NCBI RefSeq assembly: GCF_009696465.1
Contig: NZ_VULX01000019.1
Coordinates: forward strand, 1 to 47,485
Origin: Inconstantimicrobium porci
GTDB taxonomy: Bacteria > Bacillota > Clostridia > Clostridiales > Clostridiaceae
Direction of reading: 5' to 3'
Length of the DNA stretch: 47,485 nucleotides
The position numbers and the translations under genes are program-made. The notes beneath the pieces are model-generated. The model worked only from the letters and a program-made list of their open reading frames with translations. It was not told the origin of the DNA and searched no databases. Below, piece after piece: positions 18,662-27,703 of the stretch. How positions within the stretch are numbered: position 1 is the first letter of the stretch; every line of letters starts with the position of its first letter.

Positions 18662-19034
18662 CTATGGCAGAGCAATAAGAGATAATTATGAAATAGACGT
18701 TTTAGAGGGATATAATACTTGGGCAAGAGTAAATGATGAGTATTCAAAATATGTTGAAAATCTGATAAAATCAAAGCTTAAGTATGATTATAATATGCTG
18801 AATGTTGATGTAATAGATAAAGATGGTTCAAAACTTGAGCTTGATAAAATGCTTACTGATGAAAACTTAAATATAGATAAGTATACTGTAGTCCTTGATA
18901 ATAAAGAAGATAAATCAAGCTCACAATCTATAGGAGTTTATGATTTTGATAGGAAGTTAGTAAATTCCGATAACCTGCCTAAAGTTATGGAGGACTATTA
19001 TAATCAGTGGGAAAAAGAAAATGATAAAAAATAG
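18657..19034 (+). pseudogene. C-terminal remnant of a third protein of the sigma cassette (YfjL/DUF3139-like by appearance)
   Basis: An open frame without its own start continues from the anti-sigma break: YGRAIRDNYEIDVLEG, then YSKYVENLIKSKLKYDYNML, DVIDKDGSKLELDKML and VYDFDRKLVNSDNL. A possible restart ATG is at 18795, but no ribosome-binding site stands out there. Small membrane-anchored proteins with this type of extracytoplasmic tail often follow such anti-sigma genes in clostridia. The N-terminal signal anchor is absent here, so the gene has lost its front. The exact family is uncertain. Confidence 0.55.
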
Positions 19035-19038
19035 ATAA

Positions 19039-19083
19039 AAAGAAGACTGCAAAAGTAACGAAATCTACTTAGCAGTCTTCTTT
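19039..19083. terminator. Bidirectional terminator between convergent genes
   Basis: AAAGAAGACTGC (19039-19050) pairs with GCAGTCTTCTTT (19072-19083) around a 21-base loop. On the minus strand the stem is followed by tttttatctatttttt, so it should end the L,D-transpeptidase transcript. It also closes the sigma-cassette remnant on the plus strand. Confidence 0.75.
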
Positions 19084-19085
19084 GC

Positions 19086-20258
19086 TTAATTAATTATAAC
19101 GCTTGTCCCAGCAGGTATAACATCATGGATGAATTTTGAATCTTCAGTTGCAAGTCTTATACAGCCATGTGAAGCGGCTGTTCCCAGAGTATTATCAAGA
19201 ATTTTTGTTGCTGAGCTATCATAAGGAACTGAATGGAATAAGTAATTGTTTCCCTTAAATGATGTCCAGTACTTACCACCTTGCCCGTACTTAGGTGAGA
19301 AGAACCATGTACCTTTCATGCCGACCTTAAAGAATCCTTTTGGTGTAGCACTATCAGCTATACCTGTAGAGCACTTAAATTCTTTATATTTAATCCATGA
19401 ATTTTTCTTGCCACAGAATACATAAGTAGTCTGTTTTGCAGTACTTACATAAATAACGTATTTTGTTTCACTTGGCACGTCCATTTTATTAATGTTATCA
19501 ACAGTTACTGATGAAGCATTAGCAAAATCTTTTATAGAAACATTAATTGAATTGTAGTCAGGAAGAGATTTAAAGTATGCTTCCTTACTTTTATTTATGC
19601 TATTTTGTAAATCATTATAGTCGTTAGTGTTAATGTACTTTTTATTTTCATTTAAACTTTTTTCGGCATCATCAAAGCTGTTTTTGTTGCATAATTCAAT
19701 AATATTTTTTGATGTTTCATCTTTTAATAATCTTGAGCAGTCTGATATTTTCTTTTTTGCTTTATCATAATCATCAGATAAATCTGTGATTGAAGATAAA
19801 ATGTTGAAAGCAGCTTTATAATTCTTATTGTCCATCAAAGTTATAGCTTTACTATAATCTAATTGCGATTTTTGATATTCTTTACTTCTTAATAAGTATG
19901 ATATAAGAGTATCTTTTGATACGCTCTTTAAATCTTTTATTCTTTTTAAGTTATTTATATAAGTATTTTCATCAATTTTATTATTAGTGAAGTCTATATA
20001 GTTTTTTCGAATATAATGATTATAAATATCAATTAAATCAGAACTAGTAAGTTTCTTATCAGACACAATAATACTATTGAAAGCACTTAAGTTGTTTTTA
20101 TAAAGAAGCTGTGATAAATCTGATATATACTTTTTGTGGTTAGTTATCGTTGATATATATATAATTGAAGTGCACATTAAAATAGCAAAAATACACACAA
20201 TATAGTTGCAGTTTTCAAAGATATTTTTAATAAAATTTCTCAATTTGTTTAAATACAT
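19086..20258 (-). CDS. L,D-transpeptidase (YkuD domain), membrane-anchored
   Basis: A 390-residue protein. An N-terminal membrane helix covers about residues 18-36 (NYIVCIFAILMCTSIIYIS). A helical, Lys/Asp/Asn-rich stalk runs to about 240. A YkuD catalytic domain begins with KYVIYVSTAKQTTYVF and ends in the motif ASHGCIRLATEDSKFIHD, with catalytic Cys366 and the preceding His364. The family cross-links peptidoglycan 3-3 or attaches proteins to it, acting outside the membrane. The stalk repeats resemble TPR-like helical segments (SLNENKKYINTNDYNDLQNS). The gene is alone on the minus strand, converges with the sigma-cassette remnant and diverges from pepT. ATG lies a few bases after TTGGAGGGAATATGCT. 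Confidence 0.9.
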   Translation of the reverse strand: MYLNKLRNFIKNIFENCNYIVCIFAILMCTSIIYISTITNHKKYISDLSQLLYKNNLSAFNSIIVSDKKLTSSDLIDIYNHYIRKNYIDFTNNKIDENTYINNLKRIKDLKSVSKDTLISYLLRSKEYQKSQLDYSKAITLMDNKNYKAAFNILSSITDLSDDYDKAKKKISDCSRLLKDETSKNIIELCNKNSFDDAEKSLNENKKYINTNDYNDLQNSINKSKEAYFKSLPDYNSINVSIKDFANASSVTVDNINKMDVPSETKYVIYVSTAKQTTYVFCGKKNSWIKYKEFKCSTGIADSATPKGFFKVGMKGTWFFSPKYGQGGKYWTSFKGNNYLFHSVPYDSSATKILDNTLGTAASHGCIRLATEDSKFIHDVIPAGTSVIIN

Positions 20259-20426
20259 AGCATATTCCCTCCAATTTCTATTATAATGTAAATTAGAAAC
20301 GATATAAATAAAAAAATAAAACGAGAAAGAAAATATTTTTTACAAACATTGAATGTATCTACTATGAAAATTATAAGGAAAAATATATAATTTTAATATG
20401 TGATAAAAGAAAAGAGGTTGAAGATT

Positions 20427-21656
20427 ATGAAAGATGTAAAAAATAGATTTTTAGATTATGTAAAAATCAACACAAAATCTGATGAAACAACTAGAAAAAC
20501 TCCGAGTACTGACGGACAGCTTGAACTTGGAAAGATTTTAGCTGAAGAATTAAAGTCTATAGGAGTTAAAGATGTCACAATAAGTGAGTTTGGATATGTT
20601 TATGGTGTTGTACCATCAAATGTTGACAAAAAGGTTCCTAAGATAGGTTTTATAGCACATATGGATACTTCTCCAGATATGAGTGGAGAAAATGTTAAGC
20701 CTCAAATCGTTGAAAATTATGATGGAGGAGATATAGTTTTAAATAAAGAACTAGATTTAGTTTTATCTCCAAAGACATTTGAAGGAATGGCAAGATATAA
20801 GGGACATACTCTTATAACTACCGATGGAACTACTCTTTTAGGAGCAGATGATAAGGCTGGTATTGCTGAAATAGTTACAGCTGTTGAATATATTATAGAA
20901 CATCCAGAAATTAAGCATGGTGATATAAAGATAGGATTTACTCCTGATGAAGAAATAGGAGAAGGTGCAGATCATTTTGATGTTAAGCGCTTTGATGCTG
21001 ACTTCGCATATACAGTTGATGGTGGTACTGAAGGAGAATTAGAGTATGAAAACTTTAATGCAGGTTCTGCTAAAATAACTATCCATGGAAGAAATGTTCA
21101 TCCAGGTAGTGCAAAGGATAAAATGGTTAATTCAATGCTAATAGCTAACGAATATATTTCAATGCTTCCTGAAAATGAAAGACCAGAAACTACTGAAAAG
21201 TATGAAGGATTCTATCATTTAATAGATATGAAGGGTGAAGTTGAAGAAACAACTTTAGCTTACATCATCAGAGATTTCTTCGATGATGGATATGATGCAA
21301 GAATGAAGAATATGCAGACTATAGCTGATAAACTTAATGCTAAATATGGTGAGGGAACTGTTCAGGTTGAACTTAAGGAACAGTATAGAAATATGAAATC
21401 AAAAGTTGAACCTGTAATGCACATAGTTGATGTTGCTAAGAAGGCAATAGCAGATACAGGAGTTACTCCAACAATTGTACCAATAAGAGGAGGTACTGAT
21501 GGAGCGAAGCTTTCATTTATGGGACTTCCGACACCTAACTTATTTACAGGCGGAGAAAACTTCCACGGTAAATTTGAGTATGTTTCAGTAGATACTATGA
21601 AGAAGACTGTTCAGGTTATCTTAAACATAATCAAAGCTTACGCTGAAGAAAACTAA
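20427..21656 (+). CDS. pepT: Peptidase T (tripeptide aminopeptidase)
   Basis: A 409-residue M20-family zinc aminopeptidase that releases the N-terminal residue of tripeptides in the cytoplasm. Metal ligands are visible in GFIAHMDTSPDMSG, TTDGTTLLGADDKAGIAE, TPDEEIGEGADHFD and AYTVDGGTEGELEYENFNAG. The last histidine is in NLFTGGENFHGKFEYV. The dimerisation lid sits between, with GRNVHPGSAKDKMVNS. The length equals that of known PepT. The start is placed at the ATG after AGAGGTTGAAGATT. An upstream in-frame ATG would add nine basic residues without a ribosome-binding site. A terminator with a large internal loop follows. Confidence 0.95.
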   Translation: MKDVKNRFLDYVKINTKSDETTRKTPSTDGQLELGKILAEELKSIGVKDVTISEFGYVYGVVPSNVDKKVPKIGFIAHMDTSPDMSGENVKPQIVENYDGGDIVLNKELDLVLSPKTFEGMARYKGHTLITTDGTTLLGADDKAGIAEIVTAVEYIIEHPEIKHGDIKIGFTPDEEIGEGADHFDVKRFDADFAYTVDGGTEGELEYENFNAGSAKITIHGRNVHPGSAKDKMVNSMLIANEYISMLPENERPETTEKYEGFYHLIDMKGEVEETTLAYIIRDFFDDGYDARMKNMQTIADKLNAKYGEGTVQVELKEQYRNMKSKVEPVMHIVDVAKKAIADTGVTPTIVPIRGGTDGAKLSFMGLPTPNLFTGGENFHGKFEYVSVDTMKKTVQVILNIIKAYAEEN

Positions 21657-21680
21657 TAAGATATAAAAGTAAAAAGATAG

Positions 21681-21738
21681 GGCGTAATTATTATTAGTTA
21701 AGGAGTAATACTTAGTCGATGATAATTACGCCTTTTTT
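21681..21738 (+). terminator. Terminator with branched loop after pepT
   Basis: GGCGTAATTAT (21681-21691) pairs with ATAATTACGCC (21722-21732), then six T. The 30-base loop contains a smaller tatta/taata hairpin flanking gttaaggag. Confidence 0.8.
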
Positions 21739-21790
21739 ATAGTATAGGAAATTACATTGAAAAAGGTAAAATGTATAAGGGGATATATAT

Positions 21791-22747
21791 ATGAAAAAAA
21801 GAACGAAAATAATAATTTCAACTGTTTTAGTATTTATAGTTTTAGCAGTTGCAGGGATATTTTTAGTTGCATTATATCTTTATAATTTTGCTATTAATCC
21901 TAAAAATATGAAGGATGTATTTACTAAGGATTCAACTGCTGTAAGCAGAAGTGAAACAAGTGGTAAGGCAAAGGAAAATCCGGATTGGTTAAAAGAGAAT
22001 TCCACAGAAGAATATATGAATAGTAATGATGGTTTAAAACTTCATGCATATCAGGTACAACAGAAAAAGAAGTCTGATTTATATGCAGTGATAGTTCATG
22101 GATATAAAGGTAACGGACTTAAAATGTCATCATATGCAAAGAGATTTTATGATATGGGGTTTAATTTAGTTGTACCTGATTTAAGAGCTCATGGAAAAAG
22201 TGAAGGTAATTATATTGGCATGGGATGGCATGACAGGCTTGATGTTTTAAAATGGACAAACTCTATTATAGAAAAAAATGAAAATGCAAAGGTTGTTTTA
22301 TTTGGAGTATCTATGGGAGCTGCTACGGTAATGATGGCATCAGGAGAAAAAATGCCTCAACAGGTTAAGGCTATTATTGAGGATTGTGGATATACATCAG
22401 TTGAAGCAGAATTTAAGAAAGAACTTAAAACTGCATTTAATCTGCCATCATTTCCACTATTAAATGCAGCATCACTTATTACAGATATTAAAGCTGGATA
22501 TAATTTTAAGGAAGCTAGTGCAATAAATCAAGTAAAGAAGCTTAAGAAACCAGCATTATTCATTCATGGTGATAAAGATACATTTGTTCCTTTTTCAATG
22601 CTTGATGAAGTATATAATGCGGCTTCATGTGAAAAAGAAAAACTAGTTGTAAAGGGAGCTGGGCATGCAAAATCATCTTCAGTAGATCCTGATTTATATT
22701 GGGGAACAATAAAGAACTTCTTAAATAAACATGTAACTAATAATTAG
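21791..22747 (+). CDS. Alpha/beta hydrolase, membrane-anchored
   Basis: A 318-residue protein with an N-terminal anchor or uncleaved signal (residues 8-30, IIISTVLVFIVLAVAGIFLV) followed by a serine-hydrolase fold. AVIVHGYKGNG is the oxyanion-hole strand, VPDLRAHGKSEG follows, and the nucleophile elbow is LFGVSMGAATVMM. The acid is in FIHGDKDTFVPF and the final His in VKGAGHAKSSS. It resembles the clostridial and bacillar YqkD-type group, and the substrate is unknown. The active site should lie outside the membrane. ATG follows AAGGGGATATATAT. It lies 51 bases before sbcD, and no terminator separates them, so some co-transcription with sbcDC is possible. Confidence 0.85.
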   Translation: MKKRTKIIISTVLVFIVLAVAGIFLVALYLYNFAINPKNMKDVFTKDSTAVSRSETSGKAKENPDWLKENSTEEYMNSNDGLKLHAYQVQQKKKSDLYAVIVHGYKGNGLKMSSYAKRFYDMGFNLVVPDLRAHGKSEGNYIGMGWHDRLDVLKWTNSIIEKNENAKVVLFGVSMGAATVMMASGEKMPQQVKAIIEDCGYTSVEAEFKKELKTAFNLPSFPLLNAASLITDIKAGYNFKEASAINQVKKLKKPALFIHGDKDTFVPFSMLDEVYNAASCEKEKLVVKGAGHAKSSSVDPDLYWGTIKNFLNKHVTNN

Positions 22748-22798
22748 TTTTTTGGTTTATAATTTATAAAGGATTATAAAAGTAAAGGAAGTGGTTTT

Positions 22799-23983
22799 TT
22801 GAAGATATTACATTTATCAGATTTGCATATTGGTAAAAAAGTAAAGGAATTTAATTTGATTGAAGATCAGAGATATGTTCTTGAGCAGGCTGTACAGGTT
22901 ATTGAAGAAAGGAAGCCAGATGTAGTTGTAATTGCTGGTGACTTATATGATAGGTCTGTACCTCCAGTTGAGGCTGTAAGCTGTGTAAATGAATTTTTCA
23001 GTAAAGTCATACTTGAATTAAAGACTCCTGTTATAGCTATTGCAGGAAATCATGACAGTGGTATAAGGCTTGATTTTGCAAATTCACTTCTTGAAAAACA
23101 AGGATTATATATAGAAGGAAGCTTAAGAAAAAAAGTTAAAAAAGTAACACTTAAAGATAGCAGTGGAAATGTGAATTTTTATATGATCCCATATGCAGAT
23201 CCAGCAGAAGTACGTGAATTATATAGTGATGATAGCATTAAGACTCATGATGATGCTATGAAATTAATTATTTCTAAGATAAATAAAGAGTTTAATTCTG
23301 ATGAGAGAAACGTGGCAGTAGCCCATGGATTTATAACATACATGAAGGATGGAGAAGATGGGTGCCATCTAGAGGTATCTGATTCAGAAAGACCTTTATC
23401 TATAGGTGGAACTGATATTGTATCAGCGAAATATTTTGAGGAATTTAATTATACTGCTCTAGGCCATCTTCATGGAGCACAGAAGGTTGGCAGCGATAAG
23501 ATGAGATATGGCGGTTCACTTATAAAATACTCTTTTTCTGAGGTGACTCAGAAAAAGGTTTTTACTCTTGTAGATTTAGATGATAAGGGAGAAGTAAGCA
23601 TTGAACTTATTCCTGTGCAGCTTCTTCATGACATGAGAATAATCAAGGGACCTTTAGAGGACCTTATAAAGAAAGAAGTCTATGATAGTGATGGTGTAGA
23701 TACTGATGATTATATAAAAGTAATTCTTCAAGATAAAGATGAACTTATTGATCCATTAAGCAGGCTAAGAGCCATTTATCCAAACATAATGGAGCTTGAA
23801 AGAGAAGTAAGATTAAATCTTAATGACAATAAGACTGCTGCATCTAAAGGATTTAAAGAAAAGTCTGAAGTGGAGCTATTTAAGGAATTTTATAAGAGTA
23901 TGTGTGAAGAGGATATGACACAGGAACAATGTGACATTCTTGAAGAAGCTGTAAAAGAAGCTTTGAAAGATGAGGTGGTATAA
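22799..23983 (+). CDS. sbcD: Exonuclease SbcD (Mre11-type nuclease subunit)
   Basis: A 394-residue calcineurin-like phosphoesterase. All Mre11 metal motifs are visible: LHLSDLHIGKK, VIAGDLYDRSVPP, IAGNHDSGIRLDF, VAHGFITYM and ALGHLHGAQ. The C-terminal capping and SbcC-binding part runs to a helical end rich in Glu/Lys. With SbcC it opens hairpins and trims protein-blocked DNA ends. Translation starts at TTG: the first residues MKILHLSDLHIG fit the family start exactly, and GGAAGTGG lies just upstream. The stop is immediately followed by the sbcC start. Confidence 0.96.
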   Translation: MKILHLSDLHIGKKVKEFNLIEDQRYVLEQAVQVIEERKPDVVVIAGDLYDRSVPPVEAVSCVNEFFSKVILELKTPVIAIAGNHDSGIRLDFANSLLEKQGLYIEGSLRKKVKKVTLKDSSGNVNFYMIPYADPAEVRELYSDDSIKTHDDAMKLIISKINKEFNSDERNVAVAHGFITYMKDGEDGCHLEVSDSERPLSIGGTDIVSAKYFEEFNYTALGHLHGAQKVGSDKMRYGGSLIKYSFSEVTQKKVFTLVDLDDKGEVSIELIPVQLLHDMRIIKGPLEDLIKKEVYDSDGVDTDDYIKVILQDKDELIDPLSRLRAIYPNIMELEREVRLNLNDNKTAASKGFKEKSEVELFKEFYKSMCEEDMTQEQCDILEEAVKEALKDEVV

Positions 23984-26900
23984 GTGAAACCTATATATTT
24001 AGAATTGGCTGGTTTTGGGGCATATGCAAAAAAGCAGGCAGTAGATTTTGAAAAACTTGATGGCAAAAATATATTTGTTATTACAGGACCTACTGGGGCT
24101 GGTAAGACAACAATATTTGATGCTATTGCATATGCTTTATTTGATACTGCAAGTGGAAATTCAAGAGATAGTAAGACAGTTAGAAGTGATTATGCTGATG
24201 AAACCATGGACACATATGTGGACCTTATTTTTGAAGTGAAAAATCAAAGATATAGAATAAAGAGAAATCCAGAATACTTAAGAAAAAAGTTAAAGGGTGA
24301 AGGTACTTTAAAGGTAAGAGATAAGGTTGAGCTTGTAATGCCAGATAAAACTGTTTTTACAAAGAAAACTGATGTTAACAACAAGATAAAAGAGATATTA
24401 GGCATAGATAAGGACCAATTTAAGCAGATAGTAATGCTACCACAGGGCGAATTTAAAAAGATGCTGGAATCAAGCAGTGAAGAAAAGGAAAAGATATTCA
24501 GAAAAGTCTTTAACACTGAAAAGTTCAACAACATCCAGGAGTATCTTAAGAATAAGTCTAAGAGTATGTATGTAGATATAAAATCTATGGTTGAGCAGCG
24601 TAATACTAACATCAGTAATATTGAATGCGATGAAGATTCAAAGCTTTATGAGCTGATTAACAGAGAAGACAAAGATGTAGATTTTATTATTGAAAAGGCA
24701 AAGATTCAGATAAGAGATGAGGAACAGAAGTTAGCAGAAATTACTGAGAGCATTAATAAGAAAAAAGAAGAAATGCTAAAAGTAAATAATGATAAAGCTA
24801 AGGCTGAAGAAGTCAACAAGAATATTGAGCAGAAGAATAAAGTTGAAGAACAGAAAAAAGAAATGGAGTCTAAGATTTCTGTAGTTAAGGAAAAAGAACA
24901 TCACTTAAACAGAGCAAAGAAAGCTTTAAAGGTTCTACCTGTTGAAGAAAAGCTTAATGAAAAAATTAAATTAGTAGAAAATGAGAAAAATGAGCTTTCT
25001 GAAATAACTAAAAAAATCGCTGTAACTGAAGAACAGTTTAAAAAGAGTATAGAAGACTTAAAGTCTGAAGAATCTAAAGAGGATTTAAGAGTAAAGACTG
25101 CTAATGAAATAGCTGATTTAAAGAAATATCTTGATAGAATCAAAGGTTATGAAGCAAAAAAGAATGAGATACTTAAGAATAAGCAACAACTTACAGCTCT
25201 TGATAACTCAAGAATTACATGCACTAAGCGCGTTGAAGAGCTTAAGAAGAATATCTTAGCACTTGAAAAAGAAAATGAAGAAGTTCAGAAGGCAAAAGTT
25301 GAAAGAGAAAAGAAGCTTCAACAATATAATGAAGTAAACAACATTATAAAGGTTATTGAAGAATATCAGAGTAAGATTAAACTTAAGAATGATAAGTTCG
25401 TTATTCATAAAGAACAGTCTGCATTATATATAGAAAAGCAGAAGGAAGCAGAACGTGAGAAGCATCAGTATGAATACATGGATGAATGCTATAAGAGGGA
25501 ACAGGCAGGAATTCTGGCACTTAACCTTGAAGAAGGAACACCATGTCCTGTATGTGGATCAGTAAGTCATCCTCAACCTGCTAAAGTAGGTGGAACAATA
25601 TATTCTGAGGATCAGATTAAGAAGCAGAAGAAAATTTATGAAGAAGCAGATAAAGCAAAAAATGAAAAATATAATGAAGTGCAGAAGCTTAATGCTGAAA
25701 TAAAGATGTTTGACGATCAGCTTAATGATATAAAAGTTAATTTGAAAAAACAGCTTGAAGAAGCATCATATAAATTTGATGTAGAGAAAAATATGGAAGA
25801 ATCATTATATGAGCTTAAGGCTATAAGGACCAAAATCATAAATCATGGAAAGCAGCTTAAAGCGGAAATTGATAAAGAGCAGAATGTCAAAAGTAACCTT
25901 GAAAACAGTAAGAATGAATGTGAAAAAGATGAGAATACAATTAAGTCTGCAAATGAGAAATATACAGAGTTACTGCGAGTAACTTCAGCCTTTGAGGCAG
26001 AAGTTAAGTCTCTTGAAGCAGATATTCCCGAGGAAATACGTTCAACTTTATCACTGCTGGCAAAGATTAAGGAGAAGGAGAATATCCTTGAAGAGATGAA
26101 AAAAGCACTTGAAAGTGCAAGAAAAGTTAATAATGATCTTAACATGAAGCTTACAGCAGAGAAAACTACAAAGCTGACTAAGATAAGCAATATTGAGAAG
26201 TTTGAGAAGGATACTGAAGAACTTAAAGTACAGGTGAATAATGTTATTACAGAACAAGGTTTCACCAGCCATGAGGATTACAGCAGTTCAATAATGCAGG
26301 AAGAGCAGATAGATGAACTTGATAGAAGAATCAGAAAGTTTCATGAAGATCTTGCTGTTATCTCTAATCTTTTTGATAACCTTGCAAAGAAGACTAAGGA
26401 TTTTGAAGTTCAGGATATAAGTAAGTTCGATGAAATGATTTCTGCATTAAGGGAAGAAGAAAAGGCTCTTGCAGAAAGCCAGATGAAATTGAATAATAGA
26501 GTTAATAATAATAAAAAGACTCTAGATAATATTACTGAGATAACAGCGAAGATAAGCAGCAAAGAAGAAAAATATAAGGTTCTTGCAAAAGTTTCTAATA
26601 TGGCACTTGGTAATAATTCAAATAAGATTAGTTTTGAAAGATATGTACTGGCAGCTTATTTTGATGATGTTATAAAAGCAGCTAATGTAAGACTTGATAA
26701 GCTTGCTGACGGTAGATTCTTCCTAAGCAGAAGTGAAGAAACTTTAGATGGCAGAAAGAGAAAAGAAGGACTTGAAATGAATGTGTATGATTACTATACA
26801 GGCAAATCGAGACCAGTAAAGACTTTATCAGGCGGCGAAAGCTTCAAGGCATCTTTAGCACTGGCACTTGGATTATCAGATGTTATCCAGTCATATGCCG

Positions 26901-27118
26901 GTGGTGTAGAAATGAATACAATGTTTGTAGATGAAGGGTTTGGAACTCTTGATGATGATTCACTTGAAAATGCAATCGAGTGTCTGTTAGATTTGCAGTC
27001 AGGTGGAAGGCTTGTAGGAATAATCTCACACGTACAATCACTGAAAGACAGGATAGGCACAAGAATAGAAGTAACTAAAGACGTAACAGGCAGTTCACTG
27101 AAGTTGATTTTACAATAA
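23984..27118 (+). CDS. sbcC: Exonuclease SbcC (Rad50-type ATPase subunit)
   Basis: A 1044-residue SMC-like ATPase. Walker A ITGPTGAGKTTIFDAIAYALF is near residue 30, QIVMLPQGEFKKML is the Q-loop region, long coiled coils lie either side of the zinc hook CPVCG (Cys521, Cys524), then come the ABC signature TLSGGESFKASLALALGLSD and Walker B MFVDEGFGTLD. It is the ATP-driven clamp that loads SbcD on DNA ends. GTG is the start, immediately after the sbcD stop and preceded by GATGAGGTGGTATAA. The coiled-coil arms are of ordinary length for Firmicutes. Short A/T-rich remnants follow the stop, marking the end of the housekeeping block. Confidence 0.97.
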   Translation: MKPIYLELAGFGAYAKKQAVDFEKLDGKNIFVITGPTGAGKTTIFDAIAYALFDTASGNSRDSKTVRSDYADETMDTYVDLIFEVKNQRYRIKRNPEYLRKKLKGEGTLKVRDKVELVMPDKTVFTKKTDVNNKIKEILGIDKDQFKQIVMLPQGEFKKMLESSSEEKEKIFRKVFNTEKFNNIQEYLKNKSKSMYVDIKSMVEQRNTNISNIECDEDSKLYELINREDKDVDFIIEKAKIQIRDEEQKLAEITESINKKKEEMLKVNNDKAKAEEVNKNIEQKNKVEEQKKEMESKISVVKEKEHHLNRAKKALKVLPVEEKLNEKIKLVENEKNELSEITKKIAVTEEQFKKSIEDLKSEESKEDLRVKTANEIADLKKYLDRIKGYEAKKNEILKNKQQLTALDNSRITCTKRVEELKKNILALEKENEEVQKAKVEREKKLQQYNEVNNIIKVIEEYQSKIKLKNDKFVIHKEQSALYIEKQKEAEREKHQYEYMDECYKREQAGILALNLEEGTPCPVCGSVSHPQPAKVGGTIYSEDQIKKQKKIYEEADKAKNEKYNEVQKLNAEIKMFDDQLNDIKVNLKKQLEEASYKFDVEKNMEESLYELKAIRTKIINHGKQLKAEIDKEQNVKSNLENSKNECEKDENTIKSANEKYTELLRVTSAFEAEVKSLEADIPEEIRSTLSLLAKIKEKENILEEMKKALESARKVNNDLNMKLTAEKTTKLTKISNIEKFEKDTEELKVQVNNVITEQGFTSHEDYSSSIMQEEQIDELDRRIRKFHEDLAVISNLFDNLAKKTKDFEVQDISKFDEMISALREEEKALAESQMKLNNRVNNNKKTLDNITEITAKISSKEEKYKVLAKVSNMALGNNSNKISFERYVLAAYFDDVIKAANVRLDKLADGRFFLSRSEETLDGRKRKEGLEMNVYDYYTGKSRPVKTLSGGESFKASLALALGLSDVIQSYAGGVEMNTMFVDEGFGTLDDDSLENAIECLLDLQSGGRLVGIISHVQSLKDRIGTRIEVTKDVTGSSLKLILQ

Positions 27119-27171
27119 TTTTAAATTAAAAATTAAGGATGAAACTTCTTGCGGAGGTTTCAGCCGATGCA

Positions 27172-27212
27172 TAAGCGAACATCCCAAATCAAAGATTTGG
27201 GATGTTCGCTTA
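27172..27212. repeat. Perfect 19-bp inverted repeat
   Basis: TAAGCGAACATCCCAAATC and its exact complement are separated by AAA. No U-tract follows on either strand, so it is not an ordinary intrinsic terminator. It may be a relic of a small mobile palindromic element or an RNA stem. Confidence 0.6.
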
Positions 27213-27251
27213 AAAAAGAGGAATCAAGATCCTTTTTAAAATTTCTTGTAA

Positions 27252-27347
27252 TATCAATTAAGTAATTCAGAGGTTTGGAGGCAGAGCCTCGAGGCTGTAA
27301 AGATTTTAATTGAAAAGTATAGAGCAGGAGAATATGATAATCTTTAA
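27252..27347 (+). pseudogene. Short C-terminal coding remnant
   Basis: An open stretch of 31 codons without a start, between two stops, reads SNSEVWRQSLEAVKILIEKY and then RAGEYDNL. It has protein-like character (amphipathic helix) but no identifiable family. It could be the tail of a gene cut by insertions near the IS66 fragment, or chance. Confidence 0.3.
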
Positions 27348-27388
27348 ATGCTGCCATAAGTAAAAAACAACTATCTTAAGATAGTTGT

Positions 27389-27417
27389 AGGTGCTAAATT
27401 CTAGCACCTTTATTTTT
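27389..27417 (+). terminator. Terminator in the mosaic region
   Basis: AGGTGCTA and TAGCACCT enclose AATTC and are followed by TTATTTTTG. A perfect palindrome (ACAACTATCTTAAG and complement, 27367-27388) abuts it on the left. What transcript it ends is unclear; sbcC read-through is the simplest answer. Confidence 0.65.
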
Positions 27418-27703
27418 GTATTAAAAAGTAATACTTTATATTACAAAGTATTATATTTTAATATCATATATTATCTTATATTACATGGTACTAGTGTATT
27501 TTATACTTACGAAGGAGACCAAATTATCACTAAAAAATCAGCCATCAAAATGTGGAAAATCTGTAAAAGTGGTTCAAGCCTCCTTCATCCATTTTTTTGT
27601 TGCTTTTAATCTATAAGATTCTTTTAAATAATAAGGAATATATTTGATTACTTTACATAACTCAAAACTATTCATAAGATGAATCACCTGTCTTGGTAAG
27701 TAA

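Larger units (their letters stand above)
27119..27700. other. Gene-free mosaic of hairpins and remnants between sbcC and the IS66 fragment
   Basis: No intact gene is visible in about 580 bases. From left to right it holds a weak hairpin gaaacttcttgcggaggtttc (27141-27161), a 19-base-pair perfect hairpin (27172-27190 with 27194-27212), a short coding remnant (27252-27347), a 22-base palindrome (27367-27388), a terminator (27389-27417), then very A/T-rich DNA leading to the IS66 remnant. The composition suggests repeated insertion and loss. Confidence 0.6.

Noticed and set aside
25843-26265. Long minus-strand open frame of 140 codons inside sbcC
   Set aside because: It is the Ser/Phe/Leu-rich shadow expected opposite a Lys/Glu-rich coiled coil. 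The same holds for the minus-strand frames in addB, addA, thiM and thiD.
6597-27118. Anti-phage defence island based on AddAB and SbcCD
   Set aside because: Both are complete housekeeping repair systems in separate operons with ordinary genes between them; no defence-specific gene is adjacent.
27172-27212. Reading the 19-bp hairpin as the sbcC terminator
   Set aside because: The stem is followed by A residues on the plus strand and by tgcatcgg on the minus strand, so there is no U-tract.
27391-27609. Plus-strand open frame in the A/T-rich mosaic
   Set aside because: It starts within a terminator, has no ribosome-binding site and its composition is that of untranslated A/T-rich DNA.
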